Below, piece after piece: positions 9,543-21,412 of a stretch of 64,000 nucleotides of DNA. The DNA lies in NCBI GenBank assembly GCA_000611775.1, contig KK106982.1:2847992-2911991 (forward strand). The letters run 5' to 3'. Positions within the stretch are counted from its first letter, which is position 1, and each line of letters starts with the position of its first letter. Under the pieces are notes generated by a model that was given only the letters and a program-made list of their open reading frames with translations, did no database searches and was not told the DNA's origin. This DNA is from Umbilicaria muhlenbergii. Lineage: Eukaryota; Ascomycota; Lecanoromycetes; Umbilicariales; Umbilicariaceae. Made by a program: the position numbers and the translations under genes.

Positions 9543-12281
9543 TCATAACCTCGCCCCCCCATTCTCCCCCGCTCCCGGCCTCCTCCCCCCCTCATCCCCC
9601 TCCCCCTTCCCCACCCTCGTCGTCCCCGCCCCCGCCCCCGCCCCCCCCGGCCCACTCAACCCCGGCAACCCCACCCCCAACCCCGGCAACTTCAACGGCA
9701 CCCCGGGCACCGCACTCAGCTTCTTCAACTTCTCGCCCTTGAGGACCTTTTGCATTTCCGCCAAATCCAGCACCTCATACTCGACGAGGGCCTTGGCGAT
9801 GATATCGAGCTCCTTGCGGCGCTCCGTGAGCATCTTCAGAGCGCGGGCGTGGCCTTCCTCGACGAGCCGGCGGACTTCGTGTTCGATTAGGGCTTTGGTG
9901 TCCGAGGAGAGCATGTGGTAGTCGGTGTTGAGGTCGACGTTGCCGAGGAGGTCGGACATGCCCATTTGCGTGACCATGGAGTAGGCGATCGACGTGGCGG
10001 CTTGGATGTCCTGGGCGTGTGATTAGCAGACTTGGAGGGAAGGGGGTGAGGTTGGGGAAAGGGAACGTACCGATGAGGCGCCGCTGGTGACGTCGTCGGG
10101 GCCGTAGATGAGTTCTTCGGCGGCTTTGCCGGCCATGGCGACGTCGATGCGAGCGAGGCATTCTCGTTTGGACAGGGATACTTTGTCCATTTCTGGCATC
10201 TGGAAGGTCGTACCTAGAGACTCGCCTCGAGGCATGATGGTAGCTTTGTAAAGCGGATCGGCGCCGAGGGTGAACATGGCAAGAAGAGCGTGGCCTCCTT
10301 CATGATATGCAGTCATGATCTTGTCCTTCTCCATAATGACTGCGCTTCGCCTCTCAGCCCCCATTAGGATTTTGTCTTTCGCCCAGTCAAAGTCTAGCAT
10401 GCCGACTTTCTTCGCTTGGTTTCGACTGGCGCGAACGGCGGCTTGGTTGACCAGATTCTCTAAATCGGCACCCGAAAAGCCTGGAGTCTGTCGAGCAATG
10501 ACCGTCTCGTCGACGTCAGTAGCGACCTGGATGTTCTTCATGTGGTGTTTGAGGATCTCCATGCGGCCTCTGACATCGGGCAGCGGCACAACAACGTTGC
10601 GATCGAACCGACCAGGTCTAGTAAGAGCTTTATCGAGGAGCTGAGGGAAGTTTGTAGCCGCTAAGATGATGACACCGCTTTGCTGAGAGAACCCATCCAA
10701 TTCGGTCAGAAGCTGGTTAAGTGTCTGCTTGACGTATGCCGCATCTCTTTCGTTACGCTTTCCACCTATGGCATCTAATTCGTCGATGAAAATGATAGCC
10801 GGTGCCTTCGCGCGTGCTGAGTTGAAGAGCTCGCGGACACGTTTTGCACCAACTCCAACGTAGACTTCGTCGAATTCGGATCCGGACATGAAGAAGAACG
10901 GGACACCTGCCTCGCCTGCGACCGCACGAGCGAGTAGTGTCTTGCCGGTACCGGGAGGTCCAACTAGGAGAACACCCTTAGGTAGTTTCCCGCCCAACGT
11001 TGAGAATCGTTCCGGGTTTTTCAAGAATTCGACAAGCTCCTGTAGCTCTTCTTTTGCCTCATCGCAGCCATGAACATCGGAAAAGCGAACAGTTTGGTGT
11101 TGAGGCTGAGCTTCGTTGTTCTGAATACCTCCAACCTTCTTCAAAACTCCAGTAGTCTCAACGGCCACGGTGATGAGCACCAGAGAAAAGTAGGTAATGA
11201 GTCCGAAGTATAGCAGGAATTTGGCCCATTTGAATATTGTCCCGCCGATAGATTCTTCCACCACGACATATAGAGGGCTCTCCTTTGCACCAGTACCTGA
11301 TGAACCGCTCTTGCCCCGCACCGAGGCAATATTCCCACCTCTGGACTGCGCGGCGATAGCTTGAGCGACGGCTTGCATCTGATCGTTGTTCAATGTACTG
11401 TTCTGACTGTTTAGATGCGTCCCAGTGGCAAGTCCAGACCCAGAATCAGTTTGTCCAACCCGTTCTAGAGCTCGGAGATAGGTTGCCTCACACGCGGGGC
11501 TACTTGCATACCTCCCTGTTTGATAACGCTCGACAATTATAGCTGGCATATTGGCTCTTAGTAGCGCTGAGTAGAAAGCGTTCTGCGCTGTGGCACTTGT
11601 GGGATTGTTGTTGGCCGTCTGTTCCATGTGCGCGAGGAGGTTCTGGGTGCTGCCTATGGACAGTAATCTTCGCTGTGATCCTGTTGACATGGCTTGGTGT
11701 GGCATCGGCTGCAGTCTTAAAATGCGAAAGGGAGGCAGCGTTGAGTAGAGTCGGGCTGTTTGCAGCATGCCTGGAGGACTTCGAGCAAGGGGGTTGGCAG
11801 ACCGAAGGGTATTCCGGGATGCTAAACGCTTTAGTGCGCAGGACTGATGTGAGATAGACTCTTTCATACCATCAAGCAAAGGACTTGGACACTGCCGTCC
11901 CAGGCTACCAGTTGACAATCGTAGAGCAACCATCGGCACTGATGCTAAACAGTCTGGCATATCGTAGGAGGGTACCGCCTATGTCTGTCAATATTTATCT
12001 GCACTATCTTCTGGTGGCCGACTCACTGGAGCAGGTGCATGCTCTTTAGGAGTGGAGGAAGGCCTCCGTGCTTCGGTGGTGTTGGATCGGTGTTGGGATT
12101 TGGGAGTGACGATTGGGTGGCGAAAGGTACGCCAGGGTGAAGCCAGCGTAGCTTTCATCGACGGCCACAACTCAGAGGTCGCAGATGCCATGTTCTATGG
12201 ATGCCGAAGGTCAGTAATTCCCTGGAGGGAGAAGGGTGGCGATGCGCGTACGGATAGATTCATCGGAGCCTGGAAGGCCAT
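9543..12281 (-). CDS. YME1: mitochondrial i-AAA protease (Yme1/IAP-1, FtsH family)
   Basis: An ATP-dependent zinc metalloprotease of the inner membrane facing the intermembrane space. Proposed CDS complement(join(9543..10010, 10071..11978, 12027..12194, 12252..12281)), 857 residues. In that numbering: mitochondrial-type basic N-terminus, one membrane segment near 315-338, Walker A GPPGTGKT (406-413), Walker [10 protein letters not shown] (to 469), the arginine-finger region with TRPGRFDR, and the protease motif HEGGH (625-629). The 60-nt intron 10011-10070 is secure because it joins VTSGASS to [17 protein letters not shown], the standard protease-domain sequence. The two 5' introns are less sure. 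Both keep frame, and the first has a good TTACTGAC branch site. They would give the start [10 protein letters not shown]; otherwise translation could begin at the ATG at 11960. The C-terminus is rich in Gly/Pro/Arg. Confidence 0.9.
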
Positions 12282-13163
12282 GGTTGCCTCGAGAAGCGAC
12301 CCGCAAGCTGCAAAGGGAGGGGTATTAGTGTCAAGGAAATTAGCTGAATTGATAAATAAAGGAAAGTGAGGAAAGATGTTTCTCTGGAGCGACGTGCTCG
12401 CCTGGTGGCGGAGGTGGGGTGTTGACAACGATGCAGTCCTCAGTCCTCGATAGTTGCTGCTAAATCCGCGAGGGCAGGCGGCGGAAGTCATGACATTTAG
12501 AGTTTAGCGCCAACATCACACAGGGCTCTCAGCCTTAAGGTAAGGCCAGTATACCCCAGGACCCTGAAGGAAGCGTGCTGCTAACGTTGATAGTCACCAA
12601 CAACTCCACGGATACTGTCGTCCTTATTCGAAAACTGCACGTTCTGATGCAGTAGACTTATCCGATATCAGCCTTCAATGTTTTTTTAAACTGTCTGAGC
12701 CTGAGGATTTGTCCTCAGCGTTGAATGTCACTCTCTACAAGTTGCAACGGTCAAAATATTCATCCCATTTGGTGTGAGACGAAATAGTTTCTTCAAAGAT
12801 AAATACCAACGAGGGTTGTGTATAACCTGAAAACATGTGAAAGCCAGGAAGGCCTCATACTTGTTGAAGAGAGAGACGACCAGTTTCTTGTTCTGTGGCT
12901 GTTCGAGGGCGGTTGCACGACGTTATCGGTCCCGGAGAGCCGCATGCAGCGTTGGGGCGAGGTAGTATAGCACCACCAAGTCCCGGCTGGAAGATACATG
13001 CAGACCTTTGTCAGAGATAAGAACAGTGGTACAAGAACCCCGAAGAAGACTCATAGAATGTGCCTGCGAGTTCACAACTCAAGAACGTCAGACAGAGTTT
13101 CTCACCTAGCTGTATCCCAAGATACTTTGGGCATTCAACTCACGATATAGAGCTGTGCTCAAC
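12282..13163. promoter_or_regulatory. divergent upstream region of YME1 and the F-box-like gene
   Basis: About 880 bp between two starts on opposite strands. No open frame with recognisable content. A regulatory role is assumed from position only. Confidence 0.4.
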
Positions 13164-13856
13164 ATGAACATCATTGAAGACCGCACTCCCGCGTGCCACA
13201 CCCAGAACATGAATACTCCCATTGCAAGTGGGCTGGCCTCGTCATCTCCGCTGCTCCGATTACCCACCGAGATACGCAACAGGATCTACGAGCTCGTCAT
13301 GATGTCCAAAACCCCCATCGAGAGAAAGAGAGGCACATGCGCACTGTTCATAGACACTAATTCCGCAACCAGAAAGAGAGCACGTGCATGGCACGGGCAA
13401 CGTCAACACGTCGATACCGCCACCTCGCTCTCCCTAGCCCTAACATGTCGGCAAATCTACCGGGAGACGACCGGATACTACTACACGCTCAACGAATTCG
13501 CGTTCAACCTCCTCGACTTCGCCGACTTCTCGCGCAGCATCAGATCGAGCAACCTCAACCGCATTGCCATGGTTCACTGTATCCTCCCCGCCGAATGCTC
13601 GCTCTCGCAGCTTGTGTATTTATTCAGGATGGCGGGCCTCAAGAAATTGCACCTGGAGCTGGAGAATTCCGCACCCATCGCCATCGACGAGAGCCGTCGA
13701 ATGGTGGAAAAAATGTGGCAGATATCGAAATCGCTTGAAGAGGTTCACCTGGCGGCTTGGCCCTGGTGGAGCGCAGAATATCATTGGACATTCTCGGATG
13801 GTCAGCTCCGATGCTCCGTGAACAAGAAAAGTGCCACTTGTGCTATGTTCCGGTAG
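13164..13856 (+). CDS. F-box-like protein of a filamentous-fungal family
   Basis: Single exon, 230 residues from the first in-frame ATG at 13164 (another at 13209 begins MNTPIASG). The segment SPLLRLPTEIRNRIYELVM is the F-box-like helix pair found at the front of many Pezizomycotina proteins with the pattern LLRLPxEIRNxIYELV, and SLALTCRQIYRETTGYYY is the second typical block (CRQIYxE). The C-terminal half, with KKLHLELEN and SKSLEEVHLAAWPWW, looks like a leucine-rich tail. The family often pairs this module with variable C-termini and is presumed to act in substrate recognition, but no substrate or Skp1 contact can be inferred here. No membrane segment or signal peptide. Confidence 0.7.
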   Translation: MNIIEDRTPACHTQNMNTPIASGLASSSPLLRLPTEIRNRIYELVMMSKTPIERKRGTCALFIDTNSATRKRARAWHGQRQHVDTATSLSLALTCRQIYRETTGYYYTLNEFAFNLLDFADFSRSIRSSNLNRIAMVHCILPAECSLSQLVYLFRMAGLKKLHLELENSAPIAIDESRRMVEKMWQISKSLEEVHLAAWPWWSAEYHWTFSDGQLRCSVNKKSATCAMFR

Positions 13857-14769
13857 CGGGACTACGAAAGGATCAAAGGGAATAAAACGAAGTTGAACAA
13901 GTAGAGCTGGGAAGAAGGATCACGACCATCTTTACCACCGATCACCCTGAGTCCCTCTCCTAGTCTAGCGGACCAAAGTACCACACCAATCCTCGCCGAG
14001 CCCCAGCAGTAACTGCGCACCATCGTCGAACCCTCAGCAACAGCATGGGCAAGAAGCAGCATGCTGTCAATGCACAGCTCCAGCCCGTATCACATCACCA
14101 ACCTCCCGGCGATGCTCGTTCCCAACACCAGGTACTAGAAAGCGTCCTTAATCACAAGAGGAACGCTGAGTATTTTGTGCCAGCTCCTACCGGGCATATA
14201 CAACATTTGCCACCCTCCAGGGGCCCCAGCCAGCAACAAGAGCTAGCCGAACCCCGACTTTGTGATATTCCAGGCAGTTCAGATCTCAACCCTTCCACGT
14301 TCTCTAGACATTCGGCATCCGAGCGAGCAAACTGGTTCCGATGTACAATGAGCACCAACCAACCAGTTCGCATGGCCTCTTGCTCATCACGAACTATGAG
14401 AACAGGACGCTTTGTAGCGCAGTGTCTCACTCTCACAGCTCACAGCTTTCATTCCAGGGAGATGGCTAAGCATGGCCACTATAACTGTGTTTACAATAGT
14501 ATATCTACAAAGCCGCCTCCCCCAACACCTCCACCCAGGGTATATCCAAGTCCATCCCATCCCATCCGCGCCCCAAAACCCCATTCCCCCAGGGCCAGCA
14601 ATTCCCCAACCCAATCCCGAATGCACGACCTAATTGGTCACAAACCTCGGCCGCCCACTCCACCCCTCAACCCCCTCCCCCAACCCACCAACCCCCTCAC
14701 GCCGCCCACCGGTCGTCCTCATCGCATACCAACCACGCCGCCACCTCTCCACTCCCCTCGTGGTAAGAA
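13857..14769. other. intergenic stretch with low-complexity C-rich sequence
   Basis: Contains a plus-strand frame (14045-14860) rich in Pro/Ser/Thr that overlaps the 3' end of the MFS relic on the other strand; its composition follows from C-rich DNA and it shows no domain. Not called as a gene. Confidence 0.45.
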
Positions 14770-15490
14770 GTCAAGCACATACTGTGAAGAGGGGTCCCAA
14801 AGTACGGGAATAGAACAACAAACGGAGCCCGATATTGATTTTACGCGCATGTTCACGTAGATAGAAGAGATCTTTAATGAACATAAGACCGCCCTATGCC
14901 AAGCCACCCCCGTTAGCGCTACCCCTGGCATTGAAAAGTAGGAGCATTACCTTACCCCCTGCGCGACGGTAGAGAAAAAACTCATTCATGATCCGCGCGG
15001 CCATGAAAGAACGGAACGTCGTAGCTGTCGCGCACCATATCACCGTTACGACAGCGGATATCATAACCCAGAATGAAACCGGGTAGCGGCCGAAACAGGC
15101 GGAGAAGGCAACGACGAAGACCGCCGCCAGCGCCCAGCATGAAGTCCTTGCTGACTTCGGAGTGATTGACCTCATTTTCAGAGGTTTTTGACATCCTGAG
15201 AACGGTCAGAGGAAGGATTGACAGGGTTGGGAGGAAAACCCATTACATGTTGCGAAATGGAGAACTCACATCGATTGCGGTATCAACGTGACGGCTCCCA
15301 CCGCGCAGGCATGGTCTGGGAGGAAGGATGTCGTGAGCGCCGATGATGAGCAGGAAATGGTGGGTTTGGAAGCAGGTCCAATTTCGAGGGTGATTGGGAT
15401 CGTCGCCTGGTTGGGGGATCCAGATACTTCAGCCGTTGGATGTGGGGTTGAAGTTTGCAGCGCCCGAGGGAGGCGTCTAGAACAAATCAC
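14770..15490 (-). pseudogene. degraded MFS transporter gene (N-terminal half)
   Basis: Minus-strand pieces in changing frames line up, in order, with the first four membrane segments of a fungal DHA1-type MFS transporter. They are DDPNHPRNW, AVGAVTLIPQS, a probable intron (GTGAGT...TTCTCAG), SENEVNHSEVSKDFMLGAGG, FGRYPVSFWVMISAVVTVIW, TFRSFMAARIMNEFF, then, after a second probable intron (GTAAGG...GCATAG), LMFIKDLFYLREHARKINI and LGPLFT. At least two single-base frame changes are visible: one in the GGCGGCGG run after MLGAG and one in the six-T run encoding EFF. Beyond LGPLFT the rest of the transporter is not recognisable. The two introns show a once-functional host gene rather than a processed copy. 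Confidence 0.75.
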
Positions 15491-17759
15491 TCTGTCTCGC
15501 CCCGTTCTTCGAGATGGAGTATGGGCGATGGTGACTCGTTCCGCGAGAGAGATTCGAGTTCGTTGCTGAGGATTTGCTGTCGTCTCCCTGCCATGGCGAC
15601 GACAGATGCGACGGCGGATTTCATTGCGGAAGCTGAGTAATTGCAGCTACGGAAAAGATGCAGTGGATAGAGAGGCATCTGGCAAAGGGACTGGCTGGCG
15701 GGAGCGGGAGATGGTGTAGAGCGCGTAGCAGCATGTTCCACGTTGTGGAGTTGTGTACCGCAATAGCAGAGCGAAACGCCGGACTGGAAACGTCGCGCGC
15801 GGCACATTGGCCATGTGGAACGGGAGATCATGCGTGACCGTTGCATTGATGGCACTAGTGCGCCCAATCAACCGACCACCCAGCATCGCCGTCGTCACCG
15901 GAGAGCAACTGATCAGATTTGCGACAGTTATTATCGCAGAACCTGCATCTCTCTGTCAACACACCCCGATCCCCCATTCCTCAGCTGAACCGACACGACC
16001 CAAGCATGGAAGCGCCGCCGACCGATGGGACTGGGTACGGGATTGGGTCAGCACCATGCCCATGCCATTCCTCAGCTGCATGACATCTCTCAGCGCAGTG
16101 TGGGGCGCCAGTTCGACAGAGAAAACGGGCCGAGCATGCGTGACACGGCCGCGCCGGCCCCCCCCGGCGGACCAAGAACGGCGGGCATGATGATGTCGAC
16201 CAGCGACCGCGAGCAAATGAAAGGCCGCACGCAGTCGCAGAACGGCTACGGGTCATGATGAAATCGCCTTGGGGGGTAAGCCGTGTGTGTCTGGTGCGAA
16301 CTGCTGACTCCGGCGTTGCACCGGTTCGGGTTAGGGTTAGCCGGCTATGTGACGTGCGTTGGTCGCAGTCGGCTGGAAAGCTGAAAGCTGAAAACCGCTG
16401 CCCTCGGGTACGGAGTACTTGGCGAGGAGCGATACTGCGGACAGACGAGGCTCATGGTGGACGAATGGAATGGCCCTGGAGGGGTCCGGTCGATACCAAG
16501 ATGCGAGGGTGGAGCCTTCCGGGGGCAAGGGCGCGGTGCAGGGCAGGGGTGTTTTCTTCATGACAACAGCAGCTGTGGTTTCGGTGCAGCAAGCAGATGC
16601 AGGGTTCACGTCTTCAAGATAGCTGGCATTGTTTTTGATAGTAGATGTACGATGTATTCGCAAAGGCCTGAGCACATCGCAGCCGCATCATGCCAAGCGG
16701 CCCAACCGTCGTGGCGAGAACGACGACACTCCTACGATGGCACCAATCCTCGACAAATCACCGAGCAAGGTACACGCGATATACTTGTTTTCCACTCTTC
16801 TTCAACGGATGGCAAACTCGGCCTTCCCATTGATGATCACTCAAGCTGCGTGTCTACGAAGGCAGTCGACAATGCAGAAGATCGGAATCCTGCGATTATC
16901 GTCTTGCAGAACGCCGGCGTTCAAGATGGATGAACCAGGGCCCGTCAATGCGGTGCATGAAGAGCTCATTGCCCCTTCCACTCGTAGTCACACACGAAAG
17001 CTCCGTACTGAAGACCGATCTGGTACCGGACTCTCTGCCCATCTTCTGTCAACCATGGTAACGGCTACCGGAGACGCTCCCAGTCCCGCGAGCATCCGGC
17101 TGATCTGCCATAATTGCTCTGCCTCAAGAAATGAAGGAGGTCCACAAGAGATGCATGCCCTCCGCCCGAAACAGAGGCATGCGCATTAGATGCTGTACAA
17201 GCCCCCGGCCTAACGTTGACGTTTTTTTGCGGTGCCAAATATACTCCTACAAATATAGAAGTCTAGGCATCCAGCCACTCAAAGGACCTCTTCGTCAGGG
17301 TCCTAGAGAACAGGGGTTACCATTTCCGATAGATCTTCCCAACTATGAGATGTAGATCTGTTCCGGCTGAAGTCACTGTTTCCATACCTTACTGCTCGTT
17401 ATACGTGACCTCCACCTTGGTGGTTTTTGTTGTGTTTCTCTTCGCTTCTTGGGCCGTGGTTACCCATTAGACCACTACCACTCTCCTCCCAGATGGCTTT
17501 TGCGGGATAAGCGGTAGCGTGTGAGAGACCGTCTTCACCGTCTAGTCCGGACAGGTTTGAAGCGGATTAAAGAGCATGTGAGTCGTTTTCCTCGTTATAA
17601 GGGAAGTAGCCCTTCCTGCAACGAGAGAGGTTGCTGCCGTAAAGTTGTCGGCTCCCTAGCCGTCCACTACTGCTGCCGTGGCTGGGTTTGTCGCGGAAAG
17701 ACACAAACAAGGCTCGCATCGGAGGTACTGAGGTGGCAGTGATAATGACGAATTGCTCG
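15491..17759. other. gene-poor stretch
   Basis: No open frame with recognisable content. Features seen are a short TTAGGG-like tandem (about 16328-16341) and one TACGGAGTA motif (16409-16417). Plus-strand frames up to 186 codons at 16454-17189 have no motif and an implausible composition. Confidence 0.5.
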
Positions 17760-18816
17760 GTCCTGGGACAAGTCTTGACCGCAGAATGTTCTTTGAAGCA
17801 GTCGCGACGTCGAATGATATCATCCAGATAACCAGATCAACAGTGTCAACTACAGACCACCGTCAGCTTTGAGTTCCACCGAGGAGAACTGTCGGATGCT
17901 CACATGTATAGTCACCTCTGGAAGAGAAACTCTTGAGCTACACCGTCTTGATAATTGGTGCTATACAAGCACTATCTCTAGGTAAGCTTTCCCGTCTCGG
18001 AGACCAAGTGAAGCTAGCCAGCAACTCACAAATTACCCAGTCCCATAATGATTGCCAAGCTGACCTTGACCCTAAACTTCATATTGAGGTCCAATAGAAC
18101 TGTGATAGGAAACAGAGCTAGGGTGAAGTCCGTAAACGACAATAGGCTTGTGGAGTGCCAGCCAGAGCATCTGTGTCCTCAAAGCGATATAGTTTTGCAC
18201 ATACGCGCTGTGAAATAACCGTAATCTTGCTGTAGAGTGGGGCTCCAGTATTTCCCAACCACTGCAGGATCCCAGAGAGCGGAAGCTGGCGTGCACTAGG
18301 CGAAGATGAATGTAACGCAACCAACGCTGATAACAAAGAGGGCAGAGATTATTGAGTACAGAAACCACGCCTGACGCTTACTATTCCCTATTATTGGGAG
18401 TATCAATACAATAATGGAGATTTTGCCAAAGCAAGTACTAATAATATGGAAAGCTTGAGTAACCCGGTTTGAGCTTCACGGCCATTAAATGTTGTTAAGC
18501 ACTCAGATAGTAGACATGCCTTCCGGTCCCTAATACACCTCCGGGGCTACTATAAAAACGAACTGAAGGGCCAGGAACTGTCCCACGAGTCAGAAGCCTT
18601 CCGTTGGAATTGGAAGACCTGTCTTGAGGTCCAACTCACGAACGAGATAACCATTGCCCAGTCATCTGCCCCAAACCCGCGATTGACTTTGAGCCGTGCG
18701 CACATCCTCCCGCACAAGAAACTGAATGATATGGCGCATTCGAGCCAGCCACAATCAGAATGAGCGGGCCACGGTTCACATCAACCACTTGGAGGCGGAG
18801 TCGAAAGGTCCACCAT
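17760..18816 (-). pseudogene. degraded Pth11-like rhodopsin-domain membrane protein gene
   Basis: The minus strand carries, in order, the landmarks of the fungal rhodopsin-domain family (seven-helix Pth11-like proteins). They are an ATG at 18816 (MVDLSTPPP), VNRGPLILIVAGSNA, then in another frame FLCGRMCARLKVNRGFGADD and WAMVISF, LPIPTEGF, RVTQAFHIISTCFGKISIIV, AWFLYSIISALFVISVGC, CTPASALWDPAVVGKYWSPT, DYGYFTA, FTDFTLALFPIT, LNMKFRVKVSLAIIMGLG, IIKTV, and VDTVDLVIW. Disabling changes include at least two frame changes and two TAG stops at positions where the family has Gln (18296-18298, before CTPASALW; 17938-17940, after IIKTV). Typical GT...AG intron positions are still visible, so it was an intron-bearing host gene. 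The C-terminal tail is not recognisable. Confidence 0.78.
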
Positions 18817-21363
18817 GGTGTTTCTCGTCTCAAATCTTGGTCGTGCGCGTTTCGAAGTACCTGCGACGTTGAGATTTGCGATAGCAGCGCAGAGTGAAGT
18901 CAAATAGGGGAAGATTGAGTACTAATCCTAAGTTGAAGAAGGGTGAGATGCAAAGATCCGTTGTGTCACCGGTAGATGGGTGGGACCATAATGATTCTCC
19001 CGCTCACACAGGTACGACTTGCTCCTTAGATAATGGAGGTTTCTCGCGCACTCCCGCTGGCAACAGCGAGGAAGTAATCCCGCCAGTGGGCTATCCGACG
19101 AATTAACATGCTTCTGGACCGTAAAGCGGTCTTCTAGAGTAGTTGTCGACGGAACGGTAATCGGAGGCAAGCAGCATGGAAACAGAAAGATTGATGGCAC
19201 TCGCGATGGTCGACAATGTAATCTTACAATGTGGTGCACATAGTCAGTCACGGCGGTGTCAACGGCACCAGCCCATCACCAAAGTCGGCCTTAAAGCGCC
19301 TCCGAGGTCCGAAAAGAGAAAGGACTGTATCCGGCACAGAGTACTCTGTACTACGTACTCCATATGGAGTACTCTCTACTTCCGTACCTCCGTACTCTGT
19401 AACATAGCTCGTGGTGCCGCATACTGCAGCGTTCCGAACGTGCTGCAGATTTCAGGCGCTCAAATCGGTGCCGTGCGCTTGCAGCCCAATCTTGATGTGC
19501 TGTGACTCGTGGGACCAGGCCATCTGCAACGTCAAAAGCCCTTGAGCCTGGTAACGACGAGTAAACGAGAGTACCGTCCTCATACTCCGTACCATGGTTC
19601 ACGACGGGCAACATTGTCTGCTGGAATTGTCCCTCCAGTTGGGATGGCATCGACTGAAGAGCCTGATTGGAGGCTGAAGTCCTCGGTCTAAACCTCATCC
19701 GCACTAGCTGATAACAACGGCAGATCCGCAAAGCCTTCCATTCTTTTTGGAAATCCCCATGTGCCCTATCTATCCTATATTCGTATTCCTTATCCATATC
19801 CCAAATCCCATATCACATATCCCTTGACATTACCGAGGACAGAGCAAGGAGTACGAACCCACAGTTCACCACTCACTTACTTCTCTGCCTTGTCCTATCT
19901 CGCCTGTACTTCTCGTGCGTCTGGTACCCACGTCTGCACCCACGACTGGGGTTGCCCCATGAGCCGTGCATACATAACAGGCCTCCCAGGCTTGCCAGGC
20001 TTGTCAGCCGTTCCTTTGCCTCCGAGGCGATAGATTACCAATTAGAGGCACGATAGAAGTGTTGGGCAAACTCGTGCGAGAGAGCCAAGTCGTTGATTTG
20101 CCCGCGTTGCCCGGGATCACGTTCGCAATCACTTTCTGCACAAGTTGTCTTCTGAATGGCTCATGTGCCGATCAGCGACTCGAACAAGTGGCTCTAATGA
20201 ACGACGAAGCCGGCCCTAGCCAGTCGCTTGCATCCTCCTCCGCTGTCAGACCAACTGCTCGCAGGAGGAAGGTGTGCGTATGCTGCTTGCCTACCTTACT
20301 TATCCGACACTGGCAACGCAGGAACCCGCAGTGAGTATCACGCAGAAGAGGATCGAAACAGCACGGAGCGTCTACACCACAAGTGCCCAAAGGGAGAGGG
20401 CCAATGTAGTGTGACGTGCCCTTTTGACACGTATAGACCGATTGAAGGCCGGCAACCGCACGGGAATCTTGTCCCTGCCAACCGTACTAATCGAAACGAA
20501 TAGGTTGTTCGATCACTGCATGTGAGGAAATCATAACCATGTGCGGAGATACCTGCGGCAACTCAGCCATGCAAAATGTGCTGCGGAGAGTGTTTGGCAT
20601 GTGTAACCTCTGCTTCCTTGAACAATTGCAGCGCACCCTGGGAGTCCGCTGGCACTGACTCTCGCTACAGAAGATTCATTCTTGTTGGGGAGAATGCGGA
20701 CCAGGGCTCATTCAGCACACGAATGCTTCGTACTAATTTCTGCCGTGATGGAGGGATAGGCGCAGAAACGCATCGGTTACGGGAGCAGTGCCAAAATGGG
20801 TGATCGGTGATCAATTATCACGGCCCCGCCCAAGGACTCGAAACACGTTTGACGGATTGATCGTTAAACTCGTTCCGAAATGGTGGCTGTGTTATGTCTA
20901 GGGATGTGGAGTACCGGTCAATGCGTATATTGTGGCCTGAGAGGCTGGTGGAGATTGTCGATAGTCGATTCTCGATTAGTCGACTTGGAGTTTCATGTCC
21001 GAGCAGGCCTCACCGAGTCGCAAAGTCGCAGAGTCGCAGCCTCGCAGCCCCGCAGATGACAGGCGTGAGATTTTAGTCAACCCGATGGGCATTGGGCATT
21101 TCCGATACCAAGGTAGTGGCGACATGAGGTGCTTGGAGCTAATGTTTCTGTGGCTGGAAGGCGTCGTGATTCGTTGCAGGTCGTACCGAGAAGGCCCCAG
21201 GCTGCTTTGCGCACCAATGATGCACCTTTGCACCTCAAGCTTCCCGTTTCCGCTCCCTTGAACCCTTACCTTCTTTTACAGGCGATTTCTCACTTCTCAT
21301 GCACACTACAGGAGGCTTGAATCCTTCTTACTCGTCCGTATAATGCTCATTTTCCGAAACCAG

Positions 21364-21412
21364 TGCCAATGGCAGCGGCGATGGCAGTGGCAGTGGCAAT
21401 GGCAGTGGGCAG
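21364..21412. repeat. GGCAGT/GGCAAT short tandem
   Basis: About eight degenerate 6-bp units (GGCAGC, GGCGAT, GGCAGT, GGCAAT). Confidence 0.8.

Noticed and set aside
14045-14860. 271-codon plus-strand frame rich in Pro, Ser and Thr
   Set aside because: It overlaps the 3' end of the MFS relic on the other strand, sits on C-rich DNA and has no domain or splice support.
16320-16345. Interstitial telomere-like TTAGGG repeat
   Set aside because: Only about two units; too short to infer a former chromosome end.
16454-17189. Overlapping plus-strand frames of 159 and 186 codons
   Set aside because: Composition is not coding-like, no domain is recognised and the frames overlap each other.
17400-17495. 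Possible tRNA on the minus strand (TGGTCTAATGG resembles an A box)
   Set aside because: No B box (GGTTCGA-type) at the right distance and no cloverleaf that I can draw.
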